A stretch of DNA of 64,000 nucleotides, from the NCBI GenBank assembly GCA_024637255.1, contig JAGXFO010000002.1, forward strand, positions 1 to 64,000, read 5' to 3'. Under the pieces are notes generated by a model. That model was not told the origin of the DNA. It was given only the letters and a program-made list of their open reading frames with translations, and made no database searches. Below, piece by piece: positions 16,154 through 24,486 of this stretch; positions within the stretch are counted from its first letter, which is position 1, and every line of letters begins with the position of its first letter. The DNA comes from Sulfurovum sp. (GTDB taxonomy: Bacteria; Campylobacterota; Campylobacteria; Campylobacterales; Sulfurovaceae). The position numbers and the translations under genes were made by a program.

Positions 16154-16170
16154 AGGTGCGCCTTGCACCT
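16154..16170 (+). terminator. Terminator-like hairpin
   Basis: AGGTGC (16154-16159) pairs with GCACCT (16165-16170) around a 5-nt loop and is followed by TTGGTTCTCTCTTT. It could end the DUF502 transcript. A second palindrome, AGCCCGGGCT, lies at 16188-16197. Confidence 0.4.
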
Positions 16171-16281
16171 TTGGTTCTCTCTTTGTCAGCCCGGGCTTTG
16201 TAAAATATTGGGAAATTACATTGAAATAAATATATTCTTGAAAAGTAAGGTTATATCTCAGAAAATAGGTTACAATATATG

Positions 16282-16417
16282 CGAAGAAAGATGAGGTTCG
16301 AGTTCATCTGTCGTGTGTTAAGTGATATTGCTAGACCCCGAAAGACTCTCTCCGATTTTAGATTCCGCTTGAATAGGGAACCCCTAGAAGTGTAAATTTT
16401 TACCCAAAGGTATAACA
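16282..16417 (+). promoter_or_regulatory. Promoter end and long structured 5' leader of csp
   Basis: A TACAAT -10-like box lies just upstream (about 16270-16275), implying a leader of roughly 135 nt before the cold-shock gene. The leader can form an AGATGA/TCATCT hairpin (16289 onward) and a TAGGG-AAC-CCCTA hairpin near 16375. Long structured leaders are known to control cold-shock mRNAs in other bacteria. A free-standing small RNA upstream of csp cannot be excluded. Confidence 0.35.
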
Positions 16418-16636
16418 ATGGCAGAATTAGTCAAAGGTACAGTTAAATGGTTCAACGATGAAAAAGGTTACGGATTTATCCAACAAGAGAATGGTGGAGA
16501 TGATGTATTTGTACACTTTCGTCAAGTAAACAACAATAGTGGTGGACGTGTAACATTAGCTGAAGGTCAAGCAGTAACATTTGAAGTTGGTGAAGGTCAA
16601 AAAGGCCCACAAGCTGAGAACGTAACTCCACTCTAG
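16418..16636 (+). CDS. Cold-shock domain protein
   Basis: A 72-residue single cold-shock domain. RNP1 (KGYGFI, about residues 18-23) and RNP2 (VFVHF, about 31-35) are both present and the length is typical. It binds single-stranded RNA or DNA and acts as an RNA chaperone. AAAGG lies 7 nt before the ATG. It has a long leader and its own terminator, so it is expressed as a single gene. Confidence 0.95.
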   Translation: MAELVKGTVKWFNDEKGYGFIQQENGGDDVFVHFRQVNNNSGGRVTLAEGQAVTFEVGEGQKGPQAENVTPL

Positions 16637-16642
16637 TAGTGG

Positions 16643-16665
16643 TTTGCAGGCTTAGGGCCTGCAAA
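16643..16665 (+). terminator. Terminator of csp
   Basis: TTTGCAGGC and GCCTGCAAA form a perfect 9-bp stem with a TTAGG loop, starting 6 nt after the csp stop codon. The following sequence is only weakly T-rich on the plus strand, but the A-rich flank on each side gives the typical shape. Confidence 0.7.
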
Positions 16666-16683
16666 TAAAATCCCCACCCTCTT

Positions 16684-16827
16684 TCAATAATTCACTTCCA
16701 AATCTTTATCGTAAGATAACTCAAACAATACTTCTATATTTTTATTTTCATTATCTGCTTCATATTCCGTGGAAAAAGAGACATATCCATAGGGAATGCT
16801 AAGCTCTAGCTCCTTACTGCATCCTTG
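16684..16827 (-). pseudogene. 3' remnant of an unidentified (lipo)protein gene
   Basis: The minus strand holds a stop-terminated frame reading QGCSKELELSIPYGYVSF and ending DKDLEVNY, about 47 codons, bounded upstream by TAA with no ATG, GTG or TTG in frame. The composition is protein-like, and the GCS start recalls the residues after a lipobox. It looks like the tail of a gene whose 5' part is gone. The original function cannot be told. Confidence 0.4.
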
Positions 16828-16855
16828 TTATGATATAAAAAATAATTATAACAGA

Positions 16856-17221
16856 TTATTCCGTACTGTTACTCTCTATAAATTTTGACAAATAGACTTT
16901 ATTTTTCTTTTGCAGATAATCATAAATAGCTTTAGTCTCTTCATTCGTAAGATAATAACGAGGCATGATTTGATGGTAAGAGTTTAGAGCAAGAATCATA
17001 TCAGAAATTGTCTTTTCACGAATGTCAGAACCTTTGAGCACCTGTTTGCCATTCTCGTCACGGAACTCAACAATGATCTTACCCTCACCACTTTTCCCAT
17101 GGCACTCAGAACAACTTACGCCTCTAGGGTTTGCATAGAGCATTTCACCGTATTCATAGTGTGAAATAAAATCTTCCTGTCCCCATAACATTAAAGGCAA
17201 TAATATCCATAATTGTTTCAT
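16856..17221 (-). CDS. Monohaem c-type cytochrome, periplasmic
   Basis: A 121-residue protein with a signal peptide (first ~15 residues, QLWILLPLMLWG) and one haem-binding CSECH motif near residue 37. The likely axial Met is in the QIMPRYYL segment near residue 86. The fold is that of a small class I cytochrome c, so it shuttles electrons in the periplasm; partners cannot be named. It is divergent from folD. Confidence 0.85.
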   Translation of the reverse strand: MKQLWILLPLMLWGQEDFISHYEYGEMLYANPRGVSCSECHGKSGEGKIIVEFRDENGKQVLKGSDIREKTISDMILALNSYHQIMPRYYLTNEETKAIYDYLQKKNKVYLSKFIESNSTE

Positions 17222-17310
17222 AACAGCATTAGCCTTGACTCCAAATATAACATCATTCCTGATGCATAAAGTATTTTTGATATAATAGCTAAAAAATATA
17301 AGGGTACTCT

Positions 17311-18156
17311 ATGCAACTTATCGATGGTCAATCCTTAGCAAAAAAAGTGCAAGCTACAGTAGGTGTAGAAGTAGCACAATTGAAACAAGAAAAAAATATC
17401 GTTCCCGGACTTGCCGTGATCCTCATAGGTGACGATCCTGCAAGTCATGCTTATGTTAAAATGAAAGCAAAAGCCTGTGAAAATGTAGGATTTTACTCTA
17501 TCACGCACAGTATGCCGGACACCATCTCTCAAGATGAAATTATCGCGACCATAGAGATGATGAATGGCAACCCCCGCATAGACGGTATTTTAGTACAACT
17601 TCCTTTACCTAAACATGTTGATACAAACAAGATACTTGAGGTTATAGACCCCAAAAAAGATGTAGATGGCTTTCATGCTTACAATGTAGGACGCTTAGTG
17701 ACGGGTCTAGACTGCTTTGTTGCATGCACACCTCTTGGTGTCATGAAAATGTTTGAAGAGTACGACATAGAATTAAGAGGTAAAGATGTATGCGTAGTTG
17801 GTGCGAGTAATATCGTAGGGAAACCCATGGCCTCATTGCTTCTCAATGCAGAAGCAACCGTCACTATTACACACATACACACCAAAGACCTTAAAGCGCA
17901 TACAAGCAGAGCTGACATTGTGGTTGTAGGTGTAGGTGTACCAGGACTCATCACCGAAGACATGGTAAAAGAAGGTGCCGTTGTGATAGACATAGGAATT
18001 AACCGTATAGCAGATGGCTCACTGGTTGGAGACGTGGACTTTAAACATGTCAGTCCCAAATGCTCATACATCACACCTGTTCCGGGCGGCGTCGGTCCAA
18101 TGACCATAGCGATGCTCTTAAGTAATACACTCAAATCTGCTAAAGCGAGAGCATAA
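17311..18156 (+). CDS. folD: Methylenetetrahydrofolate dehydrogenase/cyclohydrolase FolD
   Basis: A 281-residue bifunctional enzyme interconverting 5,10-methylene-, methenyl- and 10-formyl-THF with NADP. Signature segments are present: YVKMKAKACENVG (with the catalytic Lys), GILVQLPLPKH, DVDGFHAYNVG, GASNIVGKPMA (dinucleotide-binding) and PVPGGVGPMTIAML near the end. Its stop overlaps the start of lepB by one base, so the two genes are coupled. Confidence 0.96.
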   Translation: MQLIDGQSLAKKVQATVGVEVAQLKQEKNIVPGLAVILIGDDPASHAYVKMKAKACENVGFYSITHSMPDTISQDEIIATIEMMNGNPRIDGILVQLPLPKHVDTNKILEVIDPKKDVDGFHAYNVGRLVTGLDCFVACTPLGVMKMFEEYDIELRGKDVCVVGASNIVGKPMASLLLNAEATVTITHIHTKDLKAHTSRADIVVVGVGVPGLITEDMVKEGAVVIDIGINRIADGSLVGDVDFKHVSPKCSYITPVPGGVGPMTIAMLLSNTLKSAKARA

Positions 18157-19130
18157 TGAAGAATTTTTTACAGGCTTCTGGCCGTTTTGCAAGCTCATGG
18201 ACAGGTACTATCATCATCGTTCTGTTTCTTATTTTCTTTGTGGCACAGTCTTTTGTCATTCCAAGTGGTTCCATGAAAAGAACACAGCTGATTGGTGATT
18301 TTTTATTTGCTAAAAAATTCTCTTACGGTATCCCTATTCCTCACCTCCCATGGTTAGAAATCCCTTTACTGCCAGATTTCAATGACAACGGCCATCTTAT
18401 AGAAGGACCCAGACCACAAAGAACAGACATCGTTATTTTCCGTTATCCTAAAAACAACAAAATTCATTATGTAAAACGTTGTGTTGCTGTAGGTGGCGAT
18501 GAACTACTTTATGTAAATAAAAAACTACTTATACACTTTCATGAAGGTGAGGAGTATATGAGAAAGAACTATCCTGCTGAAAAAATAGTCTCTTTAAGGG
18601 ATAAGATTTGGGTAGAAAATCCTTATATGGATAAATTTCCAGGTATACAATATGCACCAGAAGGTACAGATATCTTTCAAGCCCTTCTAAGTTATTATGC
18701 TTATGATAAAGAAATAGATATGACTCCTGTGTATGTAGAGGGATTAGATGCACCTGCCTATGAAGTAGCAGGAAAAGAGATTAATGCGCTGTATAAAAAA
18801 GTAGAGGAAGATCACTTTTACATGATAGGTGATAACCGTGACAACTCCAATGATAGCCGTTTTTGGGGTTCCATACCCTACAAGCTCATTGTGGGTAAGC
18901 CATGGCTTATCTATATGAGTTTAGAGCATCGCTCTTATGAGAAAGTCTTAAATGGTGACGATGAGTTTGGCAGTTCAAAAGACAATGCGGAACTTGGGCG
19001 CGTATGTGGCGATTTAGCCATTGAATCTGATGAGTGCCAAACACTTTGGAACAAGCAACGTTTTACAGTTCGCTGGGAACGTGTTGGAAGACGTATTCAG
19101 TCTATCCAAACCGAAAAACCTAGAGAATAG
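18156..19130 (+). CDS. lepB: Signal peptidase I
   Basis: A 324-residue type I signal peptidase. One transmembrane helix (about residues 16-34) leads to the catalytic serine in IPSGSM (Ser39). The general-base lysine is K107 in HYVKRCVAVGGD, and the GDNRDNSNDSRFWG block (box E) is near residue 222. It removes signal peptides on the periplasmic face. It is longer than minimal enzymes because of an insertion between the lysine and box E, as is usual in Campylobacterota. It follows folD and precedes rpiB. Confidence 0.95.
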   Translation: MKNFLQASGRFASSWTGTIIIVLFLIFFVAQSFVIPSGSMKRTQLIGDFLFAKKFSYGIPIPHLPWLEIPLLPDFNDNGHLIEGPRPQRTDIVIFRYPKNNKIHYVKRCVAVGGDELLYVNKKLLIHFHEGEEYMRKNYPAEKIVSLRDKIWVENPYMDKFPGIQYAPEGTDIFQALLSYYAYDKEIDMTPVYVEGLDAPAYEVAGKEINALYKKVEEDHFYMIGDNRDNSNDSRFWGSIPYKLIVGKPWLIYMSLEHRSYEKVLNGDDEFGSSKDNAELGRVCGDLAIESDECQTLWNKQRFTVRWERVGRRIQSIQTEKPRE

Positions 19131-19138
19131 GAAAAATG

Positions 19139-19594
19139 ATGAAAAAATTTTACATTGCAACGGACCACGCAGGATATGCCCTTAAAGCTTATATTAAAGA
19201 ATATGTTACTTCTTTAGGTCATGACATTGTAGACCTTGGGCCAGACTCTGCAGACAGAGTAGACTACCCAGACTATGCGAAAAAATGTGCGCATGCGGTA
19301 CTAGCCGATAAAGGCAGCTTTGGCATCCTTATCTGTGGTACAGGTATCGGTATTTCTATCGCTGCAAACAAAGTAGCGGGTATCCGTGCTGCTCTTTGTC
19401 ATGACCACTATACAGCCAAATTAACAAGACAGCACAATGATGCAAACATTCTCTGTTTTGGTGAGCGCGTGGTAGGCAAAGGTGTCATTGAAGAGATGAT
19501 AGAAGTGTTCGCCAACACAGAGTTCGAAGGTGGTAGACACGCAGAACGTGTGGCCAAGATAGAAGGCTGTGCTTTTGGATCAGAGTTAGAGTAA
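19139..19594 (+). CDS. rpiB: Ribose-5-phosphate isomerase B
   Basis: A 151-residue RpiB/LacAB-family isomerase converting ribose-5-phosphate and ribulose-5-phosphate. The DHAGYALK start, the GTGIGISIAANK block (with the catalytic Cys in LICGTG) and the ANILCFGERV segment are typical. Two ATGs stand in tandem; the second (19139) is better spaced from AGGA, so it is chosen. It probably continues the folD-lepB transcript. Confidence 0.93.
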   Translation: MKKFYIATDHAGYALKAYIKEYVTSLGHDIVDLGPDSADRVDYPDYAKKCAHAVLADKGSFGILICGTGIGISIAANKVAGIRAALCHDHYTAKLTRQHNDANILCFGERVVGKGVIEEMIEVFANTEFEGGRHAERVAKIEGCAFGSELE

Positions 19595-19732
19595 TCGCCT
19601 CTTTTGGCACCCTCTCACTTATATTCCTAACATGCAAATCTAAAGTATCACTCCAACAAATACAAAATTTATAGGTCCCTGGATCAAACCCAAGGGTAAG
19701 ATATTTTTATTCTAAAGATAAAGGAAAATTCT

Positions 19733-20275
19733 ATGATATTATCTCCGCAAGACAAACAAATCATCCTAGACAGCATCAGAGACATCCCTGACTTTCCCAA
19801 AGAAGGCATCATTTTTAAGGATATTACTACCCTGCTCAACAATAAAAAAGCCTTTCAAACACTCATGAATCACCTCGAAAATCGTTACAGAAGCTACGCT
19901 CTTGACTATGTTGCGGGGATAGATGCAAGAGGATTTATTTTTGGGAGTATATTGGCAGACAGGTTGGGTGTGGGTTTTGTACCTGTGCGCAAAAAAGGCA
20001 AACTACCCTATACGACAGTTGCAGAAAAATACAGTTTAGAATATGGTTTTGATGAAGTTGAGATACATATTGATGCCTTTGATAAAGTAAAAAATGCCAA
20101 GGTACTGCTTATGGATGACCTCATAGCAACAGGCGGCACAGCCAAAGCAGCTGCCAACCTCATAGACAAGGTTGGTGCACACTGTGTTGAAGCGTGTTTT
20201 ATTATGGAGCTTGGCTTCCTCAATGGACGCGAGGGCATACATGCCCCGGTGTATTCTGTGTTGCAAATAGACTAA
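19733..20275 (+). CDS. apt: Adenine phosphoribosyltransferase
   Basis: A 180-residue type I phosphoribosyltransferase that salvages adenine to AMP. It has the IPDFPKEGIIFKDITTLL N-terminal block, the ARGFIFG adenine-binding loop and the PRPP-binding VLLMDDLIATGGTA motif (about residues 123-136). ATG follows AAAGGAAA. It ends 4 nt before the phosphoesterase gene, so the two are probably one unit. Confidence 0.95.
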   Translation: MILSPQDKQIILDSIRDIPDFPKEGIIFKDITTLLNNKKAFQTLMNHLENRYRSYALDYVAGIDARGFIFGSILADRLGVGFVPVRKKGKLPYTTVAEKYSLEYGFDEVEIHIDAFDKVKNAKVLLMDDLIATGGTAKAAANLIDKVGAHCVEACFIMELGFLNGREGIHAPVYSVLQID

Positions 20276-20279
20276 TACC

Positions 20280-21380
20280 ATGAAGGTTTATCTCTTTTTT
20301 TCACTTTTTCTGCTATTTTTCTTTGCCTTACACTCTCTTTTTTACTCAAGGGTCATCAAAAAACTCTTGGTGCCAGAAAGCATGAAAAGAACTTTTACCT
20401 TACTGCTAGCCCTAAACTTTATTTTTAATCTTCTTTATGTTGCAGGACGGTACACGAACATTCTAGGCAATGGATTTTATTATCTTTTCTCTTTGTCCAT
20501 AGGTTTGTCTTTTGTACTTCTTTTGTATTTGATACTTCATGAGATACTTCACCTCTTTCATAAAACGCTAAAAAATGTCGACAGGTCAAAAAGAGAATTT
20601 ATCAAAAAAAGTGGTGATACTGTTATGTTTGCTCTCTCTACTTCTTATGTAAGCGCAAGTGCCTATGAGGGAACCAAAGAGCCTGCGGTGAATGTGCTGG
20701 AGTTTAATCAATTCGATTTTTCCATTATTCAGATCAGTGATCTGCACATCGGAGGACTGATAGACCACAACTTCATAAAAGCATCCGTCATTAAGATAAA
20801 CGCACTCAAGCCAGACATTGTTTTTATTACCGGTGATCTTATAGATACTGCACTCGAGCATATAGAGGCAAGCATAAGAGAATTGGACCATATCACTTCC
20901 AAACATGGGGTGTATTATATTTTAGGCAACCATGAGTATTTTCATGAACCTCTGAAGATCATTGACTTCATAAAAAGCACTAACATCACACTGCTTCTCA
21001 ACGAAAATATAACCATAGATGCACTCAAGCTCAATGTGGTAGGGGTGACAGATCTTATGGGGTACAGGGTGGGTCTTCTTGAGCCGGATATACATAAAGC
21101 ATTTAAAGGGTGTAATCCTGAGTACAAAACCATACTTTTGGCCCACCAGCCAAAGTTTATAGAAGAGTTGGGAGTGTACACACCCGAACTTATACTCAGC
21201 GGTCACACCCACGGAGGACAAATCTGGCCTTTTGAGTATCTGGTCAGACTCCAACAGCCTTACGTAAAAGGGTTGCATGCATTGGATAACGGCAGTCATA
21301 TCTACGTCAACAGCGGCATTGGATTTTGGGGACCGCCTATGCGGCTGGCTTCACAGGCAGAGATAACCTATATCGTTTGA
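20280..21380 (+). CDS. Membrane-anchored metallophosphoesterase (YkuE-like)
   Basis: A 366-residue protein. Three hydrophobic helices occupy the first ~95 residues. The rest is a calcineurin-type phosphoesterase with the full metal-ligand series: DLHIGG, GDLID, GNHEYF, HQP and GHTHGGQ. The domain arrangement matches YkuE/YaeI-type proteins, some of which act on lipid-linked phosphates. The substrate here is unknown. It directly follows apt. Confidence 0.88.
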   Translation: MKVYLFFSLFLLFFFALHSLFYSRVIKKLLVPESMKRTFTLLLALNFIFNLLYVAGRYTNILGNGFYYLFSLSIGLSFVLLLYLILHEILHLFHKTLKNVDRSKREFIKKSGDTVMFALSTSYVSASAYEGTKEPAVNVLEFNQFDFSIIQISDLHIGGLIDHNFIKASVIKINALKPDIVFITGDLIDTALEHIEASIRELDHITSKHGVYYILGNHEYFHEPLKIIDFIKSTNITLLLNENITIDALKLNVVGVTDLMGYRVGLLEPDIHKAFKGCNPEYKTILLAHQPKFIEELGVYTPELILSGHTHGGQIWPFEYLVRLQQPYVKGLHALDNGSHIYVNSGIGFWGPPMRLASQAEITYIV

Positions 21381-21415
21381 GCGTAAAAAAAGGAAACTTC
21401 TAACCTCCCATACGA

Positions 21416-21495
21416 TATAATCCCTCCAATCAATCTATAAGCTTTTTCTTGCTAAAGTCAAAGCTTCTAAGAAAAGACTTTGCTTCTTACAAAGG
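21416..21495 (+). promoter_or_regulatory. trpB promoter and leader with mutually exclusive hairpins
   Basis: A TATAAT box lies at 21416-21421. In the ~75-nt leader three stems overlap: AAGCTTT (21439) with AAAGCTT (21460), AAAGTC (21454) with GACTTT (21476), and CTTTG (21478) with CAAAG (21490). The second stem conflicts with both others, and the third covers the trpB ribosome site AAAGG (21491-21495). That is the layout of an attenuation or translational switch. There is no Trp-codon leader peptide. Confidence 0.45.
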
Positions 21496-21503
21496 AAAAA
21501 AAT

Positions 21504-22730
21504 ATGAACTTATATGAAGAAATATATATCCCAAAACCAAGTAAAAATGATCCGGATATTTTAGGACATTTTGGTAAATTTGGTGGACGTTTTGTGCCTG
21601 AGACACTGATGCCTGCACTTGAGCAGCTGCGTCTTGATTATGAAGCTATTCGTTTTGACAAAGACTTTTGGAAAGAAGTAGACTACTATTACAAAAACTA
21701 CGTAGGTCGTCCTTCTGCACTTTACTTTGCTGAAAATATCTCTAAAGAGATTGGGGCAAAAGTATACTTGAAAAGAGAAGACCTTAATCATACGGGTGCA
21801 CACAAAATCAACCACACTATAGCTCAAGCACTCTTGGCTAAGCGTCTTGGCAAGAAAAAAGTCATCGCTGAGACGGGTGCGGGTCAGCATGGTGTCGCGA
21901 CTGCAACGGTTGCAGCACTTTTTGGACTTGAGTGTGAAGTATTTATGGGAGCTAAAGATGTAGCGCGTCAGGAATTGAACGTTTTTCGTATGAAGCTTCT
22001 TGGAGCCAAAGTACATGCTGTTGAGTCAGGAAGTCGTACACTCAAAGATGCTATGAATGAAGCTATACGCCATTGGGTAACCAATGCTCGTGATACTTAT
22101 TACATCATTGGTACAGTTGCAGGTCCTCATCCCTACCCTATGATGATACGTGACATACAGTCCATCATCGGTTGGGAAGCTAAAGCCCAACTTCAAACGG
22201 TTGAAGGGTGCTTACCAGACAAAGTCATAGCCTGCATAGGTGGCGGCTCAAATGCTATGGGTATTTTTAGTCACTTTTTGGAAGACGAAAGTGTAGAATG
22301 CATCGGCATAGAAGCAGGTGGCGAAGGACTTGATGGTAAACATGGCTGCTCTTTGGAAAAAGGAAGCCCAGGTGTACTACACGGACAACTCTCTTACTTG
22401 CTGCAAGATGAAGATGGACAAATACAAGAAGCCCACTCCATCTCAGCAGGACTTGACTACCCAGGTATAGGACCTGAGCATGCGTTTTTAAAAGATGCAG
22501 GAAAAGTCACCTATGACCATATCACAGACGACGAAGCTCTGGATGCATTTGTATGGCTCTCTCAGTCTGAGGGCATCATCCCTGCCTTTGAGAGTTCACA
22601 TGCCATAGCATATCTCAAAAAAATGAAACCTGAAGACATTAAAGATAAAATTATTTTGGTCAATCTCTCAGGACGTGGCGACAAAGATATGATGCAGGCA
22701 AAAGATATATTAAAAGACCAATTTAATTAA
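21504..22730 (+). CDS. trpB: Tryptophan synthase beta subunit
   Basis: A 408-residue PLP enzyme making tryptophan from indole and serine. The PLP lysine is in HTGAHKINH (about residue 92), the substrate loop is ETGAGQHGVA, and the phosphate-binding GGGSNAMG lies near residue 238. It is the canonical TrpB1 type, not TrpB2. I start at ATG 21504 because AAAGG lies 8 nt upstream; a TTG 24 nt earlier would include the ribosome site. No other trp genes are adjacent, so it is unlinked from the rest of its pathway here. Confidence 0.95.
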   Translation: MNLYEEIYIPKPSKNDPDILGHFGKFGGRFVPETLMPALEQLRLDYEAIRFDKDFWKEVDYYYKNYVGRPSALYFAENISKEIGAKVYLKREDLNHTGAHKINHTIAQALLAKRLGKKKVIAETGAGQHGVATATVAALFGLECEVFMGAKDVARQELNVFRMKLLGAKVHAVESGSRTLKDAMNEAIRHWVTNARDTYYIIGTVAGPHPYPMMIRDIQSIIGWEAKAQLQTVEGCLPDKVIACIGGGSNAMGIFSHFLEDESVECIGIEAGGEGLDGKHGCSLEKGSPGVLHGQLSYLLQDEDGQIQEAHSISAGLDYPGIGPEHAFLKDAGKVTYDHITDDEALDAFVWLSQSEGIIPAFESSHAIAYLKKMKPEDIKDKIILVNLSGRGDKDMMQAKDILKDQFN

Positions 22731-22745
22731 TTTAAGGATAATAAA

Positions 22746-24212
22746 ATGAATTTCGAATTAACAGCACTTCCTGTGGCTGACATAAACAGCAACATAGAGG
22801 TCATCATCATTGTAGACAAAGATGAAAAACACCATTTTGTTCAAGACAAAAAACTCTTAAAAAAAGCAGGTTTTGAAGGGGGTCAAGATGAAACATGTTT
22901 ACTTGTTGGAGAAAACAGAATTTATGTGGGCGCAGATTCCCTCGTAAGCACAGCCATCAGAACCGCTGCCGCATCTGCTATCAGGGCACTTAAAGGCACT
23001 CAATATAAATCCATTAAAGTAGCCACCTATACCAATAAAGGATGCACCTACACGCTGCGTGCGATGATAGAAGGGTTCATTTTGGGAGCCTATAGCTTCA
23101 ACACGTACAAAAGTAAAAAAAAGAAAAACCCTATCAAGCACATTACTGTGTCGCTTGAAGAGTACTCTGAACTCAGTATTGATATAGAAAAAGCCTCTGA
23201 GGCGATGCATAAAGCACAGATCATTGCAGATGCAACAAACTTTACACGTGACATTGTCAATACCACACCCGATGACTGTTACCCAGAAGTGATGGCAAGC
23301 ATCGCTCAAGGCATGGCAGAAGACACAGGGCTTACATGCAATATACTCAAACCCAAAAAACTTCGTAAAGAAAAAATGGAAACCCTACTGGCTGTAGCGC
23401 GTGCAAGCCGGCACAAACCAAGAGTGATTCACCTTACGCACAAACCAAAAGATGCCAAATATGTGGTGACACTTGTAGGCAAAGGTCTTACGTATGATTC
23501 AGGTGGACTTAGTCTTAAACCTGCTGATTCTATGGTCAATATGAAGTCAGACAAGAGTGGCGGTTCTGCGGTGATGGGCATCATGAAAGCAGTTGCTGAA
23601 ATGAACTTACCCATAGAGGTACATGGCTTCATAGGAGCTGTAGAAAATATGATTGGTGGAGATGCTTACAAGCCTGATGATGTGCTAGTAGCCAAAAATG
23701 GAAAAACCATCGAGATACGCAACACAGATGCGGAAGGCCGTTTAGTCCTTGCAGATACGCTATGCTACGCGCAACAAGAGGTAAAAGCAGACTACCTCTT
23801 TGACTTTGCAACACTCACGGGTGCATCAATGGTCGCAGTAGGAAATTACACCTCTTCAATCATGGGTAACAACAAAGAGATACAGGCCCTTGTAGTCAAA
23901 GAAGCACATAATGCCGGTGAACTTGCCACAGCACTTGACTTTAATCCTTACCTCAAAAAGACTATAAAATCTGAGATAGCAGACATTTGTAACATTTCAA
24001 ATACACGTTACGGTGGAGCCATCACGGCGGGGCAATTCCTCTCTGAGTTTATAGACAAGGACCATGCAGATAAATGGGCACACATTGACATCGCCGGACC
24101 ATCTTTTGTTGAACATGCATGGGGAGAAAACCCCCATGGGGCCTCAGGTGCCGGTGTGAGAATGATGGTGAAACTTATAGAAAATCTAGCAGCGGATGAT
24201 AGCCACAAATAG
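22746..24212 (+). CDS. pepA: Leucyl aminopeptidase (M17)
   Basis: A 488-residue cytosol aminopeptidase. The metal and catalytic residues appear in VGKGLTYDSGG (Lys and Asp ligands), SDKSGGSA (catalytic Lys region) and the family signature NTDAEGRLVLAD (about residues 326-337). The M17 N-terminal domain is present. It removes N-terminal residues from peptides and uses two divalent metals. It follows trpB by 15 nt with its own AAGGA site. Confidence 0.95.
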   Translation: MNFELTALPVADINSNIEVIIIVDKDEKHHFVQDKKLLKKAGFEGGQDETCLLVGENRIYVGADSLVSTAIRTAAASAIRALKGTQYKSIKVATYTNKGCTYTLRAMIEGFILGAYSFNTYKSKKKKNPIKHITVSLEEYSELSIDIEKASEAMHKAQIIADATNFTRDIVNTTPDDCYPEVMASIAQGMAEDTGLTCNILKPKKLRKEKMETLLAVARASRHKPRVIHLTHKPKDAKYVVTLVGKGLTYDSGGLSLKPADSMVNMKSDKSGGSAVMGIMKAVAEMNLPIEVHGFIGAVENMIGGDAYKPDDVLVAKNGKTIEIRNTDAEGRLVLADTLCYAQQEVKADYLFDFATLTGASMVAVGNYTSSIMGNNKEIQALVVKEAHNAGELATALDFNPYLKKTIKSEIADICNISNTRYGGAITAGQFLSEFIDKDHADKWAHIDIAGPSFVEHAWGENPHGASGAGVRMMVKLIENLAADDSHK

Positions 24213-24486
24213 TGGCTAAACGCGTCTTGCTAACGAAACCCTATAAAAATGAGAAAAAAGTCAAAAAACTATAAAGTGATTTTTGTTTAATTTATTATTG
24301 TATTACATATATAAATTTTTAAGTATAATATATTAAAATATATATAATTATTGGTTATGCTTTATCTTCTGTGTAGCTTGAAAGGTTTTGAGAGTATAAT
24401 TCTGTTTACAATAACCTATACCCTTCTTCTTGCAATGACTTGTGGCGATTTAAAGGTTATTTATATCAATTTATATTGGAGAATGC

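Noticed and set aside
16282..16320. GGTTCGAGTTC resembling a tRNA T-arm
   Set aside because: No acceptor stem or anticodon arm can be built around it.
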